Source of the DNA: Candidatus Scybalocola faecigallinarum
GTDB lineage: Bacteria; Bacillota; Clostridia; Lachnospirales; Lachnospiraceae
Reading direction: 5' to 3'
Assembly (NCBI GenBank): GCA_018711005.1
Contig: DVIT01000058.1
Span: forward strand, 1 to 58,987
Length of the DNA stretch: 58,987 bases
Under the pieces are notes generated by a model. It searched no databases. It was not told where the DNA came from and saw only the letters and a list, made by a program, of their open reading frames with translations. Within the stretch, counting starts at the first letter, position 1, and each line of letters opens with the position of its first letter. This document shows, in pieces, positions 35,195 to 44,011 of this stretch. The position numbers were made by a program, and so were the translations under genes.

Positions 35195-37237
35195 TCAGCC
35201 GGATTTTTTATAAAATGCCGCGGCTGCGTTAAACTTTTCCCGCACCGCATACTGATTGTTCAGTCCTAAAACACCGTTTGTCCTGGATATAATAAACTGC
35301 TCCAGCTTTGCCATATATTCGTCCGGCGTAATACTCCCCTCGGCCACATACGTCAGACCTTTTTCCCAGCTGGCCGTCAGCTCCGGGTTCAGCAGGGAAC
35401 GGATGGAGGAATCCACCACATCATACACCATTTCCCCAAGCTGGGTAGGGGTTATGATCTGAGTCTTTTTATTTAACGCCAGATATTTTATCGTCATAAG
35501 CTTTTTCAGGATCTCAGCCCGGGTAGCGCTGGTGCCGATCCCGCTGCCTTTGATCTGTGCCCGCAGCTCCTCGTCTTCAATCAGCTGCCCGGCATTTTCC
35601 ATAGCCAGGATCATAGAACCGGAATTATACCGTTTCGGCGGCGAGGTTTCCCCTTCCTTAATAAATATGCGGCCAATATTCAGACCATCCCCCTTTTTCA
35701 GCTTTTTTAACGCTTCAAGAAAGGCGCTGTCGCACTTAACATCTTCGGTCTCATTATTATCTGCATTTTCCTGGGCGCTGCTCTTTTCTTTACTTTCGCC
35801 GGAAGGTTCTTTTGCCTTTTTGCCGCTGTCTGCCACTTTTAAATACCCTTCCTCCAAAAGAACCTTAAAGCTGGCATAGACGCATTCATTTCCAATGCTG
35901 CACACTAAGGACACCTTCTGGTAAACGGCCGGCGGGAAAAATATGCTTAGGAAACGCCGCACAATAGTCATATAAACGCCATACTTTTGCGGCGTCAGGC
36001 TGCGCATGGCCCCAAGCCCCTGTCCGGTAGGGATAATGGCATAATGGTCTGTGATCTGCTTATCGTTGACATAGCGGGTAGATGCAATTTTCTTATAGCT
36101 TCCATTTTCCAAAATCTCCCCGGCAAATCCGCCAAGGCCGTCCAATGTCTTAAGGCCTCCCAGGTTTTTATGGATTTCTTTAGCCACAGCTGTGGAAAGG
36201 ACACGGGCGTCGGTTCTTGGATAAGTGACCATTTTTTTCTCATACAGCTCCTGGACGATCTTAAGGGTCTCGTCCGGGCTGATCTTAAACATCCGGGAGC
36301 ATTCATTTTGAAGCTCCGCCAGGTTATATAAAAGGGGCGGATTTTTCTTTTCCTTTTTGCGCTCTATGGAAACAACTTTAGCCAAGAAGGGATCGGTCCC
36401 TTCCAAAAGGGCGATCAGGGCCTGGGCGTCCTCTTTTTTCTTAAATCCGTTGTCTTTATACAGGGCAGGGGATCCAAAATATTTGGACTTTTCCTGCACC
36501 CGCCATTCTGCTTCAAATTCCCGTTCATTAAACAACAGCACAGACAATACCCGGTAAAATGGGGTTTTCACAAAGTTTCGGATCTCCCGCTCCCTGCGCA
36601 CGACCATGCCAAGGACACAGGTCATGACCCGGCCAACAGAAAGGACTGTATAACGGGTATGCATAAAATTAGAAATATTTTGACCGTATTTTAAGGTCAG
36701 GAGCCGGGAAAAGTTAATCCCCATAAGGTAATCTTCCTTGGCCCGGAGATAGGCAGAAGCGGAAAGGTTGTCATACTCTGAAAGATCCTTAGCCTCCCGG
36801 ATGCCGCGGAGGATTTCTTCCTCTGTCTGAGAATCGATCCACACCCGAAGCCGCCGCTTTCCGTGAACGCCGGCCATTTGCTCCACTAAACGATAAATAT
36901 ATTCTCCTTCCCGTCCAGAGTCCGTACACACGTAGATCGTGTCTACATCCTGCCGGTTTAAAAGAGAACTGACGATATCAAACTGTTTTTTTACATCCTG
37001 TATAACTTCATACTTAAATTCTTTAGGAATAAAAGGCAGTGTTTCCAAAGACCAGCGTTTCAGCCGGGGATCATAGCTTTCCGGGTAGCTCATCGTCACC
37101 AAATGGCCGACGCACCATGTGACAATGGCCTTTTCCGATTCCACATAGCCGTCCCGGTTTCTTCCCTCAACCTTCAAAGCTTTGGCAAATTCTCTGGCCA
37201 CACTGGGCTTTTCTGCAATATATAATGCTTTTGGCAT
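35195..37237 (-). CDS. topB: DNA topoisomerase III (type IA)
   Basis: Relaxes and decatenates DNA through a transient tyrosine link. TOPRIM domain at the N-terminus (ALYIAEKPS, then CTDSGREGEYI), catalytic Tyr339 in VTYPRTDARVLS, and the final part with GSGIGTSATRAEIL. At 680 residues it fits the TopB group of Firmicutes, where TDxGREGE is usual. A charged insert (about residues 485-515, rich in Glu, Lys and Ser) lies in the middle. No zinc-ribbon tail is present. GAGGAAGCT precedes ATG 37237. The hairpin repeat at 37277-37344 lies in its leader region. Part of a topB-glmS-reductase run. Confidence 0.92.
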   Translation of the reverse strand: MPKALYIAEKPSVAREFAKALKVEGRNRDGYVESEKAIVTWCVGHLVTMSYPESYDPRLKRWSLETLPFIPKEFKYEVIQDVKKQFDIVSSLLNRQDVDTIYVCTDSGREGEYIYRLVEQMAGVHGKRRLRVWIDSQTEEEILRGIREAKDLSEYDNLSASAYLRAKEDYLMGINFSRLLTLKYGQNISNFMHTRYTVLSVGRVMTCVLGMVVRREREIRNFVKTPFYRVLSVLLFNEREFEAEWRVQEKSKYFGSPALYKDNGFKKKEDAQALIALLEGTDPFLAKVVSIERKKEKKNPPLLYNLAELQNECSRMFKISPDETLKIVQELYEKKMVTYPRTDARVLSTAVAKEIHKNLGGLKTLDGLGGFAGEILENGSYKKIASTRYVNDKQITDHYAIIPTGQGLGAMRSLTPQKYGVYMTIVRRFLSIFFPPAVYQKVSLVCSIGNECVYASFKVLLEEGYLKVADSGKKAKEPSGESKEKSSAQENADNNETEDVKCDSAFLEALKKLKKGDGLNIGRIFIKEGETSPPKRYNSGSMILAMENAGQLIEDEELRAQIKGSGIGTSATRAEILKKLMTIKYLALNKKTQIITPTQLGEMVYDVVDSSIRSLLNPELTASWEKGLTYVAEGSITPDEYMAKLEQFIISRTNGVLGLNNQYAVREKFNAAAAFYKKSG

Positions 37238-37276
37238 AGCTTCCTCTTTTCTGAAATAAATGTGAAACAGCCGCAT

Positions 37277-37344
37277 ATCGGCTAACGGCTATTATATCAT
37301 GGCCTTATGCGCAGGTATAATAGCCGGTTACCGGCTATTATACC
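37277..37344. repeat. Hairpin repeat, related to that at 26095-26256
   Basis: GGTATAATAGCCGG (37314-37327) pairs with CCGGCTATTATACC (37331-37344) in a 14-bp perfect stem, preceded by TTATGCGCA. A half unit, GGCTATTATAT then CATGGCC, lies at 37287-37304. The layout ATGCGCA, TATAATAGCC, loop, GGCTATTATA is the same as at 26117-26145 but with a different loop and edges, so the two are members of one family. Confidence 0.65.
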
Positions 37345-37385
37345 ATGCTCTGCCATGATTCTCAAGTGGGGGTTTTCTATGTAAA

Positions 37386-37427
37386 AAACGGCAGAACTGC
37401 CCGGATGTACGGACTGTTCTGCCGTTT
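37386..37427 (-). terminator. Terminator after the histidine kinase gene
   Basis: On the minus strand AAACGGCAGAAC pairs with GTTCTGCCGTTT (12 bp) around an 18-nt loop, followed by six T in a row. It ends the phosphate two-component transcript. Confidence 0.85.
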
Positions 37428-37440
37428 AATGATCTTATAT

Positions 37441-38763
37441 TTATAAAAGCACGGTGATCTTTGTGCCTTTCCCTTCTTCACTTTCCAGGGAAATGCTGCC
37501 GTCGTGGTATTCTACCACATGCTTTACGATTGCCAGTCCAAGGCCTGTACCTCCGGTCTGACGGGAATGACTCTTATCTACCCGGTAAAAACGCTCAAAT
37601 ACCCTGTCCAGATGCTCTTTGGGAATACCAATTCCCGTATCCTCCACAACGATCTGGGCTTTATCCATTTTCCTGCTGATCCGCACATGGACGCTTCCTC
37701 CGGCCTGATTATATTTAATAGCATTTTCACATAAATTATAGATCAGTTCGTCGATCATCTGGGGAACGCCCTGGATTACAACATCTTCACCCTGCACATC
37801 CAAAGACACTTTAAATTTCTGAGCTACAGTTTCCAGTCGCTGGCAAATATCCTCCGCCATTGCATATAGCTCTACCGGCTCTTTTTCAATACCGATCTTG
37901 CGTTCATCCAGTCTGGAAATTTTAATAATATCATTGACCAAACCGATGAGCCTTGCCGCTTCTTTATAGATTTTCTCAGCAAAAACAGGCACATCTCCGG
38001 CCTGAACCATACCATCCTTCATCAGCTCCGCATAGCCGGAAATGGATGTCAGCGGGGTCTTAAGCTCATGGGAAACGTTGGCTGAAAACTCCCGGCGCAT
38101 TTTTTCATTTTTCTGGCGTTCTTCATTTTGACGGTGTATCCGGGCAAGCAAAGGCTCCAATTCTTCATAAGGACATCCGTTTTCCGGCTTAACAAGATCC
38201 AGATTATTAATAGGCCGGACAATGGCATCAGTCATCCGGTGGGCCAAAACCATAACAATACCGATAAAGATCAACAGAATCACAATAAGTACCGGAAGCA
38301 TGGAAATATACAGCGCATAAACACTATCCGTACTCATGCTCATACGCAGCACTGTGCCATCCTCAAGAAGCACTGCATAATAAATTGTCCGCTCCTGAAG
38401 GGTGGTTGACTGACGCACGACTGAAGATGCTCCTTCGTCTAACGCCTCACGGACTTCCGGACGCTCACCATGGTTTTCCATAGCTGTCCAGTCCTCATGA
38501 CTGTCAAAAAGCACGGTTCCATTCTTATCAATCCATGTAATTCGAGCATCATCTACACAATCCAGGTTTTCCATATATTTAAGAGATGCCTCATGGGATG
38601 GGATCTCATTAACCATTTCTGCCAGGAAACGGGTTTCATTTCTGACATACTGTTCTGTCTGGGCTCCATAAACAAAATTAAATAAAAAGAATAAAAACGT
38701 ATAGGCCAAGACGCAGATGCCCCCGGCCAGAAGACACATATTTTTGAAAATTCTTTTTTTCAT
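37441..38763 (-). CDS. Sensor histidine kinase, PhoR-like
   Basis: Two membrane helices (about residues 10-32 and 153-174) bracket an extracellular sensor region. HisKA has the phosphoacceptor His in FSANVSHELKTPL; the ATPase domain carries N box YNLCENAIKYN, G1 VEDTGIGIP and G2 TGGTGLGLAIVKHV. This is the PhoR type, and no clear HAMP or PAS domain is seen. Its ATG overlaps the regulator stop by 4 bp. With the Na+/phosphate transporter gene upstream, phosphate sensing is the likely role. Confidence 0.88.
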   Translation of the reverse strand: MKKRIFKNMCLLAGGICVLAYTFLFFLFNFVYGAQTEQYVRNETRFLAEMVNEIPSHEASLKYMENLDCVDDARITWIDKNGTVLFDSHEDWTAMENHGERPEVREALDEGASSVVRQSTTLQERTIYYAVLLEDGTVLRMSMSTDSVYALYISMLPVLIVILLIFIGIVMVLAHRMTDAIVRPINNLDLVKPENGCPYEELEPLLARIHRQNEERQKNEKMRREFSANVSHELKTPLTSISGYAELMKDGMVQAGDVPVFAEKIYKEAARLIGLVNDIIKISRLDERKIGIEKEPVELYAMAEDICQRLETVAQKFKVSLDVQGEDVVIQGVPQMIDELIYNLCENAIKYNQAGGSVHVRISRKMDKAQIVVEDTGIGIPKEHLDRVFERFYRVDKSHSRQTGGTGLGLAIVKHVVEYHDGSISLESEEGKGTKITVLL

Positions 38764-39443
38764 GGCCGGCTCTCCAGCTTATAGCCCACACCCCGGATAG
38801 TTACAATCATAGAGCCTGCATCCCCCAGCTTTTGCCGCAGCATACCGATATGTACGTCTACTGTACGGCTTTCACACTCGTAATCCATATTCCAGACAGT
38901 ATCCAGCAGCTTTTCCCGGGTCATAACAAGATCCTTATTTTTCATAAGGCAATCTAAAAGCTCAAACTCCTTATAGGTCAGCTCTACCGGCCGGTCGTCT
39001 ACCATAACTGTATGCTTTTTGCGGTTCAGCGCCAGCCGTCCTGTAGTAATGATCTCCTCCTGGGTATTTTCATTGCTGCGCCGCAGCACGGCCTTGATCC
39101 GTGAAACCAGCTCCATAACGCCAAAAGGCTTTGTTACATAATCATCTGCCCCTTGATCCAGGCCGATGACTTTATCGTATTCCGTAGATTTTGCTGTCAG
39201 CATGATCACCGGAATATTTTTATATTTATCGTCTTTTTTCAGTTTACGCAAAACAGAAATGCCGTCTTCATCGGGAAGCATCACATCCAGCAGGATCAGA
39301 TCCGGAAGTACGCTTTTAATCCCCCGGTAAAAATCTCTGGCATTTTCAAAACCAATGGTCTGAAATCCGGATGCTTTAAGGGCATAGATCACCAGCTCAC
39401 GGATATTTGCGTCATCTTCAATGTAGTAGATTGTTTTTTCCAT
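38760..39443 (-). CDS. OmpR/PhoP-family response regulator
   Basis: Receiver domain with acidic pocket IEDDANIRE, phosphoacceptor Asp53 (LLDVMLP), Thr in MLTAKS and Lys in VTKPFG, followed by an OmpR-type winged helix (YKEFELLDCLMKN, VHIGMLRQKLGD, IRGVGYKLE). 227 residues from ATG 39443. The ribosome site AAGGAGG lies 12 nt before this ATG, while a TTG at 39449 is only 6 nt away, so translation may start there. It pairs with the kinase. Likely targets are phosphate genes such as the transporter upstream. Confidence 0.9.
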   Translation of the reverse strand: MEKTIYYIEDDANIRELVIYALKASGFQTIGFENARDFYRGIKSVLPDLILLDVMLPDEDGISVLRKLKKDDKYKNIPVIMLTAKSTEYDKVIGLDQGADDYVTKPFGVMELVSRIKAVLRRSNENTQEEIITTGRLALNRKKHTVMVDDRPVELTYKEFELLDCLMKNKDLVMTREKLLDTVWNMDYECESRTVDVHIGMLRQKLGDAGSMIVTIRGVGYKLESRP

Positions 39444-39549
39444 AATCAAATTGTGCCTCCTTATAAAAAATCTGCCGCATATTGTGCGTATCGCCCGGGT
39501 ACTCGTCCCGGCGCATCGCCGGCCGTTCTTCACTGCCCCGCCGGGCCAA

Positions 39550-39640
39550 CCTCGTATGCCTGCGGCACACGAGGTCGCGGGCTTCGCCCGATGTTCAGTC
39601 CCAAATAGGGGTTCGTCTGCAAGCAGCCGATCCCTATTTG
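39550..39640 (-). other. Highly structured intergenic region
   Basis: Between the transporter and the regulator genes, 39450-39674 is dense in hairpins: CCTCGTATGCC / GGCACACGAGG (39550-39560, 39564-39574; fully paired with a G-U on the minus strand), CGGGC-TTC-GCCCG (39578-39590) and CAAATAGGG / CCCTATTTG (39602-39610, 39632-39640) which holds an inner CTGC / GCAG. The stretch is also more GC-rich than its surroundings. It may be a structured leader, a small RNA or a repeat. Confidence 0.5.
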
Positions 39641-39674
39641 TTCCTTCACGCCCGGCTCATTGCTTTCGCGAACA

Positions 39675-41330
39675 TTATAACTCATTTTGGACGTAGCTGG
39701 CAATATTATCTGCGTGGTCTGCGATGCGTTCCAGGTTGGTGAGGATGTCTAAGAAGACTACGCCGGAACGGGGGGTACACAGGCTGGCGGCCAGACGTTC
39801 AATATGTTTTTCTCTTAATTCACTTTCCACATAGTCTACCTGTTCTTCGTATTCTCTGGCTTTGGTGACATAGGCCATTTCCGGGTTTTGCCGGGCGCGG
39901 AAGGCGTAGACGACGCTGTTGGTGACGTATTCCATAAGGCCCTGTAATTCTTTGCCGGCAGCCGGGGAAAATTCAATATGATTCTTTACCTTGATTTGAG
40001 CCAGTTCCGCCAGGTTTTCCGCATGATCTCCGATGCGCTCAATGTCACTGACCGTATAAAACAGATGATTAATGGTCTGATGCTGTTTTTCTGAAAGTGA
40101 AAGGCCGGAAATTTTCACAAGATAATCTGAAATTTCCCGTGCCATCTGGTCAATATCTTTTTCATACTGATAGACCATTTCAACTTTTTCCATACTGTTA
40201 AACAGGCAGGCATCAAATGACAGCTTAACGCTTTCGTAGGTGATCTGTCCCATGCGTATTACTTCGGCCACGGTATTTTCAACAGCAAAAGCCGGATTTT
40301 CCAAAATACGTTCGTCCAGATGTCTTAAAGAAATCCCGGTCTTCTCCGGCTTTTGTTCCGGCGATTTCTTTTGCACCAGCAATCCTGTCAGACGGACCAG
40401 CTGCCCGGAAAAAGGGAACAAAAGAAGCGTAATGACAATATTAAATATTGAATGAAACGCAGAAATCTCTACGCTGCCCATATATGACCAGGCAAACGCA
40501 GGGTAAAAATGGAAGATTACGCCCATGATCACACCAAACACCAAGATGCCGATAGCATTAAACAAAAAATGAAGCCAGGCGGCCCGTTTGGCCGTCCTGT
40601 GCGCACCAATTCCTGAAATAAGAGCCGTAACGCAGGTTCCCAGATTTTGTCCCAGCATAATATAAATACCGCTGTTCCATGTTACCATGCCGCTCATTGC
40701 CAGGGTCTGCAAAATACCGATGGATGCGCTGGAGCTTTGGATCAGCGCTGTAATGACCAGTCCCGTAATGATCCCAAGGAAAGGATTTGCTCCCATTGCC
40801 CCAAAGGCATAAGAAAAAACAGGAGCATCTCTGTATGGGCTTGCCGCTTCATACATAAAGGTCACGCCAACAAACAAAATGCCCAGCCCGGCAAGGATTT
40901 CTCCGGCCTGGTGGATCACATCCTGCTTTGCAAACAGTAAGATAAAAGCGCCGACACCAATCAGCAAAGGGGCAAAAAAATCCGGATTAAAAAAGGAGCC
41001 CCATTCATTCATGGAAACAATCCAGCTGGTCACCGTGGTCCCTATGTTTGCGCCCATAATAACGCCCACGGCCTGTCCCAGGTTCATAATGCCTGCATTA
41101 ACAAATCCCACCACCATAACGGTAGTTGCCGAGGAACTCTGCAGGATCACCGTTACTGCAATACCCACCAGGACGGCCATAAAACGGTTATCTGTCAGCA
41201 CCTGCATCAGACGTTTGACTTTATTTCCCACAGATTTCTGGAGTCCATCGGACATGACATGCATTCCGTACAGGAACATTCCAAGACCGCCAATGAACCT
41301 AAAGATCATTTCTACATCCTGCAAAGACAT
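39675..41330 (-). CDS. Na+/phosphate cotransporter family protein (NptA/YjbB type)
   Basis: About nine membrane helices with the two Na/Pi repeats, marked by ILQSSSATTVMVVGFVNAG and LIQSSSASIGILQTLA; Gln-Ser-Ser-Ser sites are the substrate-binding signature. The C-terminal 200 residues are a PhoU-like helical domain (DIERIGDHAENLAEL and ILTNLERIADHADNIASY), which is usual for the bacterial form. It moves phosphate across the membrane with Na+; import or efflux cannot be told. GGAGATGGGAT precedes the ATG. The upstream region has TTTACA repeats, and the two-component genes follow downstream. Confidence 0.9.
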   Translation of the reverse strand: MSLQDVEMIFRFIGGLGMFLYGMHVMSDGLQKSVGNKVKRLMQVLTDNRFMAVLVGIAVTVILQSSSATTVMVVGFVNAGIMNLGQAVGVIMGANIGTTVTSWIVSMNEWGSFFNPDFFAPLLIGVGAFILLFAKQDVIHQAGEILAGLGILFVGVTFMYEAASPYRDAPVFSYAFGAMGANPFLGIITGLVITALIQSSSASIGILQTLAMSGMVTWNSGIYIMLGQNLGTCVTALISGIGAHRTAKRAAWLHFLFNAIGILVFGVIMGVIFHFYPAFAWSYMGSVEISAFHSIFNIVITLLLFPFSGQLVRLTGLLVQKKSPEQKPEKTGISLRHLDERILENPAFAVENTVAEVIRMGQITYESVKLSFDACLFNSMEKVEMVYQYEKDIDQMAREISDYLVKISGLSLSEKQHQTINHLFYTVSDIERIGDHAENLAELAQIKVKNHIEFSPAAGKELQGLMEYVTNSVVYAFRARQNPEMAYVTKAREYEEQVDYVESELREKHIERLAASLCTPRSGVVFLDILTNLERIADHADNIASYVQNEL

Positions 41331-41408
41331 ATCCCATCTCCTATATTTTTATTATCTATTTTACAGTATCTTTTCCCAAAAGGAAGGACATTTTACAACT
41401 GCATACAC

Positions 41409-41471
41409 AGTATAAACAGACTTTGTAAATTTTAGGCTGGGCTTTTGTAAAATAAACGTAAAATATGTAAA
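41409..41471 (-). promoter_or_regulatory. Candidate Pho-box promoter of the transporter
   Basis: On the minus strand TTTACA occurs at 41466-41471, 41446-41451 and 41424-41429, and TTTACG at 41457-41462; steps are 9, 11 and 22 bp. A TATACT (41409-41414) with a poor -35 lies just beyond, so the repeats would cover about -22 to -69. This matches the direct-repeat pattern of PhoP-activated promoters in Bacillus. A nearer TTGGGA/GATAAT pair (41374-41379, 41351-41356) is an alternative promoter. Confidence 0.5.
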
Positions 41472-41494
41472 ATACTTTTGATAATCCGTTTCCA

Positions 41495-41523
41495 TTGCAA
41501 CCTGTATTTCTATGACGTATAAT
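41495..41523 (+). promoter_or_regulatory. Promoter of the beta-CASP hydrolase gene
   Basis: TTGCAA (41495-41500), 17-bp spacer, TATAAT (41518-41523). A start point about 20 nt before the ribosome site fits the ATG at 41555. Confidence 0.7.
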
Positions 41524-41554
41524 AAATATATAAAGTAAAAAAGGAGGGCCGTCT

Positions 41555-43168
41555 ATGAAACTGACATTTTTAGGAGCTGCCCACGAAGTTACCGGAAGCT
41601 GTACGCTCCTTGAGGCCTGCGGGCACCGCATCCTTATTGACTGCGGCATGGAACAGGGACCGGATACCTATGAAAACTGTGAAATGCCCGTTGCTGCCGG
41701 GGAAATTGACGGGGTACTGCTGACCCACGCACATATTGATCACTCCGGCCGAATCCCTCTTTTAGGCGCCCAGGGATTTACAGGGCCCATCTATGCGACA
41801 GGAGCCACCTGCCGCCTTTGCGATATTATGCTCCAGGATTCTGCACACATCCAGGAATTTGAAGCAAAATGGCGCAACAGGAAGGCCCGCCGTGCAGGAA
41901 AACCGGCTTATGTCCCCCTCTATACGGTTGAAGATGCCTTAAAAATCCGGGAACAGTTTGTGGCCTGTAATTATGAAGATACTTATACGATCTTCCCCGG
42001 GATCCGCATACGCTTTGTTGATGCCGGACACTTACTGGGTTCATCCAGCATTGAAATCACAGTTACAGAAAACGGCGAAAAGAAAAAGATCGTATTTTCC
42101 GGAGACATAGGAAATACCGACCAGCCGCTGATCCGCAACCCGCAGTATCTGACCGATGCGGACATTGTTATTATGGAATCCACCTATGGCAACCGCAGCC
42201 ATGATAAACGGATCGATTACATTTCCCAGCTCACGCCAATCATCCAGCGCACACTGGATCGTGGCGGGAACGTGGTGATCCCCTCCTTTGCCGTAGGCCG
42301 TACCCAGGAGCTGCTTTACTTTATCCGTCAGATCAAAGATAACGGACTGATCAAAGGCCACGATCATTTTACAGTTTATGTTGACAGCCCCCTGGCAGTG
42401 GAGGCCACTCAGGTTTTTTCCCAGAGCATGTACGATTACTTTGACAATGAAGCTCTTGCCCTGATCCGGCAGGGAATCAATCCCATTAATTTCCCGGACC
42501 TGAAGGTTGCCATTACCAGCGATGATTCTATTACGATCAACTCCGATCCGAATCCTAAAGTGATCATCTCTGCCAGCGGCATGTGTGAAGCGGGCCGGAT
42601 TCGCCACCATTTAAAACATAATCTGTGGCGGCCGGAATCCACCATTCTTTTTGTAGGCTATCAGGCTGTAGGAACCCTGGGCCGGGCCATTGTAGAAGGC
42701 GCCCGGGAGGTACGCCTGTTTGACGAGCATATCCACATTGAAGCGGAAATCTGCCAGCTGTCCGGGATCAGCGGCCATGCCGACGACCAGGGCCTGATCA
42801 ACTGGATCAAAAGCTTTACTCCGGCTCCGTCACAGGTTTTTATTAACCACGGAGAGGACAGTGTCTGTGAAATTTTTGCCCAGCGTCTGAGAAATGAACT
42901 GGGACTTAAGGCCACAGCCCCCTATAACGGAGCAGTTTATGATCTGATCTCCGGGGAATGTCTGTATGCAGGCAGCCAAAAGAAAGTGGAAACAACTAAA
43001 GCTGTCCCATCCGGCGGCAAGCGCCATATGAATCCGGTATACCAGCAGCTGATCGAGGCCGGCCAGCGTCTTTCCCAGGTTATTGACCATAATGAAGGCG
43101 GAGCCAATAAGGATCTTCGAGCCTTTATCCGGGAATTAAACGATCTGTGCGAGAAATGGGACCGGTAG
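41555..43168 (+). CDS. Beta-CASP family metallo-beta-lactamase-fold hydrolase
   Basis: The MBL core has the zinc motif THAHIDH (His58, His60, Asp62, His63), further ligands in DAGHLLGSSS and FSGDIGN, a beta-CASP insert (about residues 200-400, including VVIPSFAVGRTQELL) and the RMMBL end SGISGHADDQGL. This is the CPSF73-like bacterial group (YsnF/TTHA0252 type), thought to be RNA nucleases. 537 residues matches the family. A short linker and a 40-residue helical tail follow the last domain. AAGGAGGGCC precedes the ATG. The LUD gene follows after 113 bp. Confidence 0.88.
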   Translation: MKLTFLGAAHEVTGSCTLLEACGHRILIDCGMEQGPDTYENCEMPVAAGEIDGVLLTHAHIDHSGRIPLLGAQGFTGPIYATGATCRLCDIMLQDSAHIQEFEAKWRNRKARRAGKPAYVPLYTVEDALKIREQFVACNYEDTYTIFPGIRIRFVDAGHLLGSSSIEITVTENGEKKKIVFSGDIGNTDQPLIRNPQYLTDADIVIMESTYGNRSHDKRIDYISQLTPIIQRTLDRGGNVVIPSFAVGRTQELLYFIRQIKDNGLIKGHDHFTVYVDSPLAVEATQVFSQSMYDYFDNEALALIRQGINPINFPDLKVAITSDDSITINSDPNPKVIISASGMCEAGRIRHHLKHNLWRPESTILFVGYQAVGTLGRAIVEGAREVRLFDEHIHIEAEICQLSGISGHADDQGLINWIKSFTPAPSQVFINHGEDSVCEIFAQRLRNELGLKATAPYNGAVYDLISGECLYAGSQKKVETTKAVPSGGKRHMNPVYQQLIEAGQRLSQVIDHNEGGANKDLRAFIRELNDLCEKWDR

Positions 43169-43281
43169 CTTTCCATTTTTTCAGACATTCTTTATCCCGA
43201 AGTGCCAAGAAATCCGTAGTACCAAGAGATCAAATTTTAATTTGACCTCAACATCATAAAAAATAAAAAGGAATGATACCC

Positions 43282-43917
43282 ATGACTCCAAAAAAACAGT
43301 ATTATGAAAATCTGGCAGAATCACTGATTGAAAAGTTCAGCCAGCGCCAGATCGAGGCTTATTATGCAGCGACAAAAGAAGAAGCCCTGGATATGGCCTG
43401 CCGCTATCTTTCCCCGGAATCCAGCGTTTCCTGGGGCGGCTCTATGACTTTAAACGAAATTGGCCTTGTGGACGCCATCAATGAATCCGATTGTATCATT
43501 TATGACCGGGCGTCAGCAAAAACCCCGGAAGAAAAGCGGGAAATCTTTTCAAAGATCGCCGGATGCGACTATTATTTTATGAGTTCTAACGCCATTACCC
43601 TGGACGGCCAGCTGGTAAATATTGACGGCACCGGCAACCGGGTAGCCTCCCTGATCCACGGTCCGGCCAATGTGATCGTCATTGCCGGTATGAATAAGAT
43701 CGTTCCCGACGTTAAAAGCGCCGTAGACCGGGTGCGCAACATGGCTGCTCCGCCAAATGCCGTCCGTCTGAACTACAATACCCCCTGCCGGGAGCTGGGC
43801 CGGTGCGCCAACTGTCTGAGCCCGGACTGTATCTGCGACCAGATCGTTATTACCCGGCGCAGCTTTGTGCCCAATCGTATTAAAGTGATCCTTGTGGGAG
43901 AAGAATTAGGGTATTAA
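43282..43917 (+). CDS. LUD-domain protein (LutC/YkgG-like)
   Basis: Single LUD domain of about 211 residues, the fold of lactate-utilisation proteins LutB/LutC. VSWGGSMTLNEIGLVDAI is the family core; the C-terminus adds a Cys-rich segment CANCLSPDCICD likely to bind metal. Most stand-alone LUD proteins of clostridia have no proven function. ATG 43282 is preferred over ATG 43273, which would be only one base from the AAAAGG site. A palindrome TCAAATT / AATTTGA (43230-43245) lies upstream, and a terminator follows. Confidence 0.8.
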   Translation: MTPKKQYYENLAESLIEKFSQRQIEAYYAATKEEALDMACRYLSPESSVSWGGSMTLNEIGLVDAINESDCIIYDRASAKTPEEKREIFSKIAGCDYYFMSSNAITLDGQLVNIDGTGNRVASLIHGPANVIVIAGMNKIVPDVKSAVDRVRNMAAPPNAVRLNYNTPCRELGRCANCLSPDCICDQIVITRRSFVPNRIKVILVGEELGY

Positions 43918-43958
43918 AGGTAAAGCCCGGGGGCCAAAAACATAGGTAACTTAAAGTA

Positions 43959-43997
43959 AAGCGCCTGCAGGTGGTCAAACCTCAGGCGCTTATTTTT
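43959..43997 (+). terminator. Terminator after the LUD gene
   Basis: AAGCGCCTG (43959-43967) pairs with CAGGCGCTT (43983-43991), extended by AGGT / ACCT after a bulged C, followed by ATTTTTATT. It ends the plus-strand transcript before the convergent thrC. Confidence 0.8.
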
Positions 43998-44011
43998 ATT
44001 CTTGTATATTC

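Noticed and set aside
36920-37900. TopB TOPRIM reads TDSGREGE in place of TDxDREGE
   Set aside because: The Gly in place of the second Asp is usual in Firmicute TopB proteins, so it is not a defect. The motif lies near 36900-36930.
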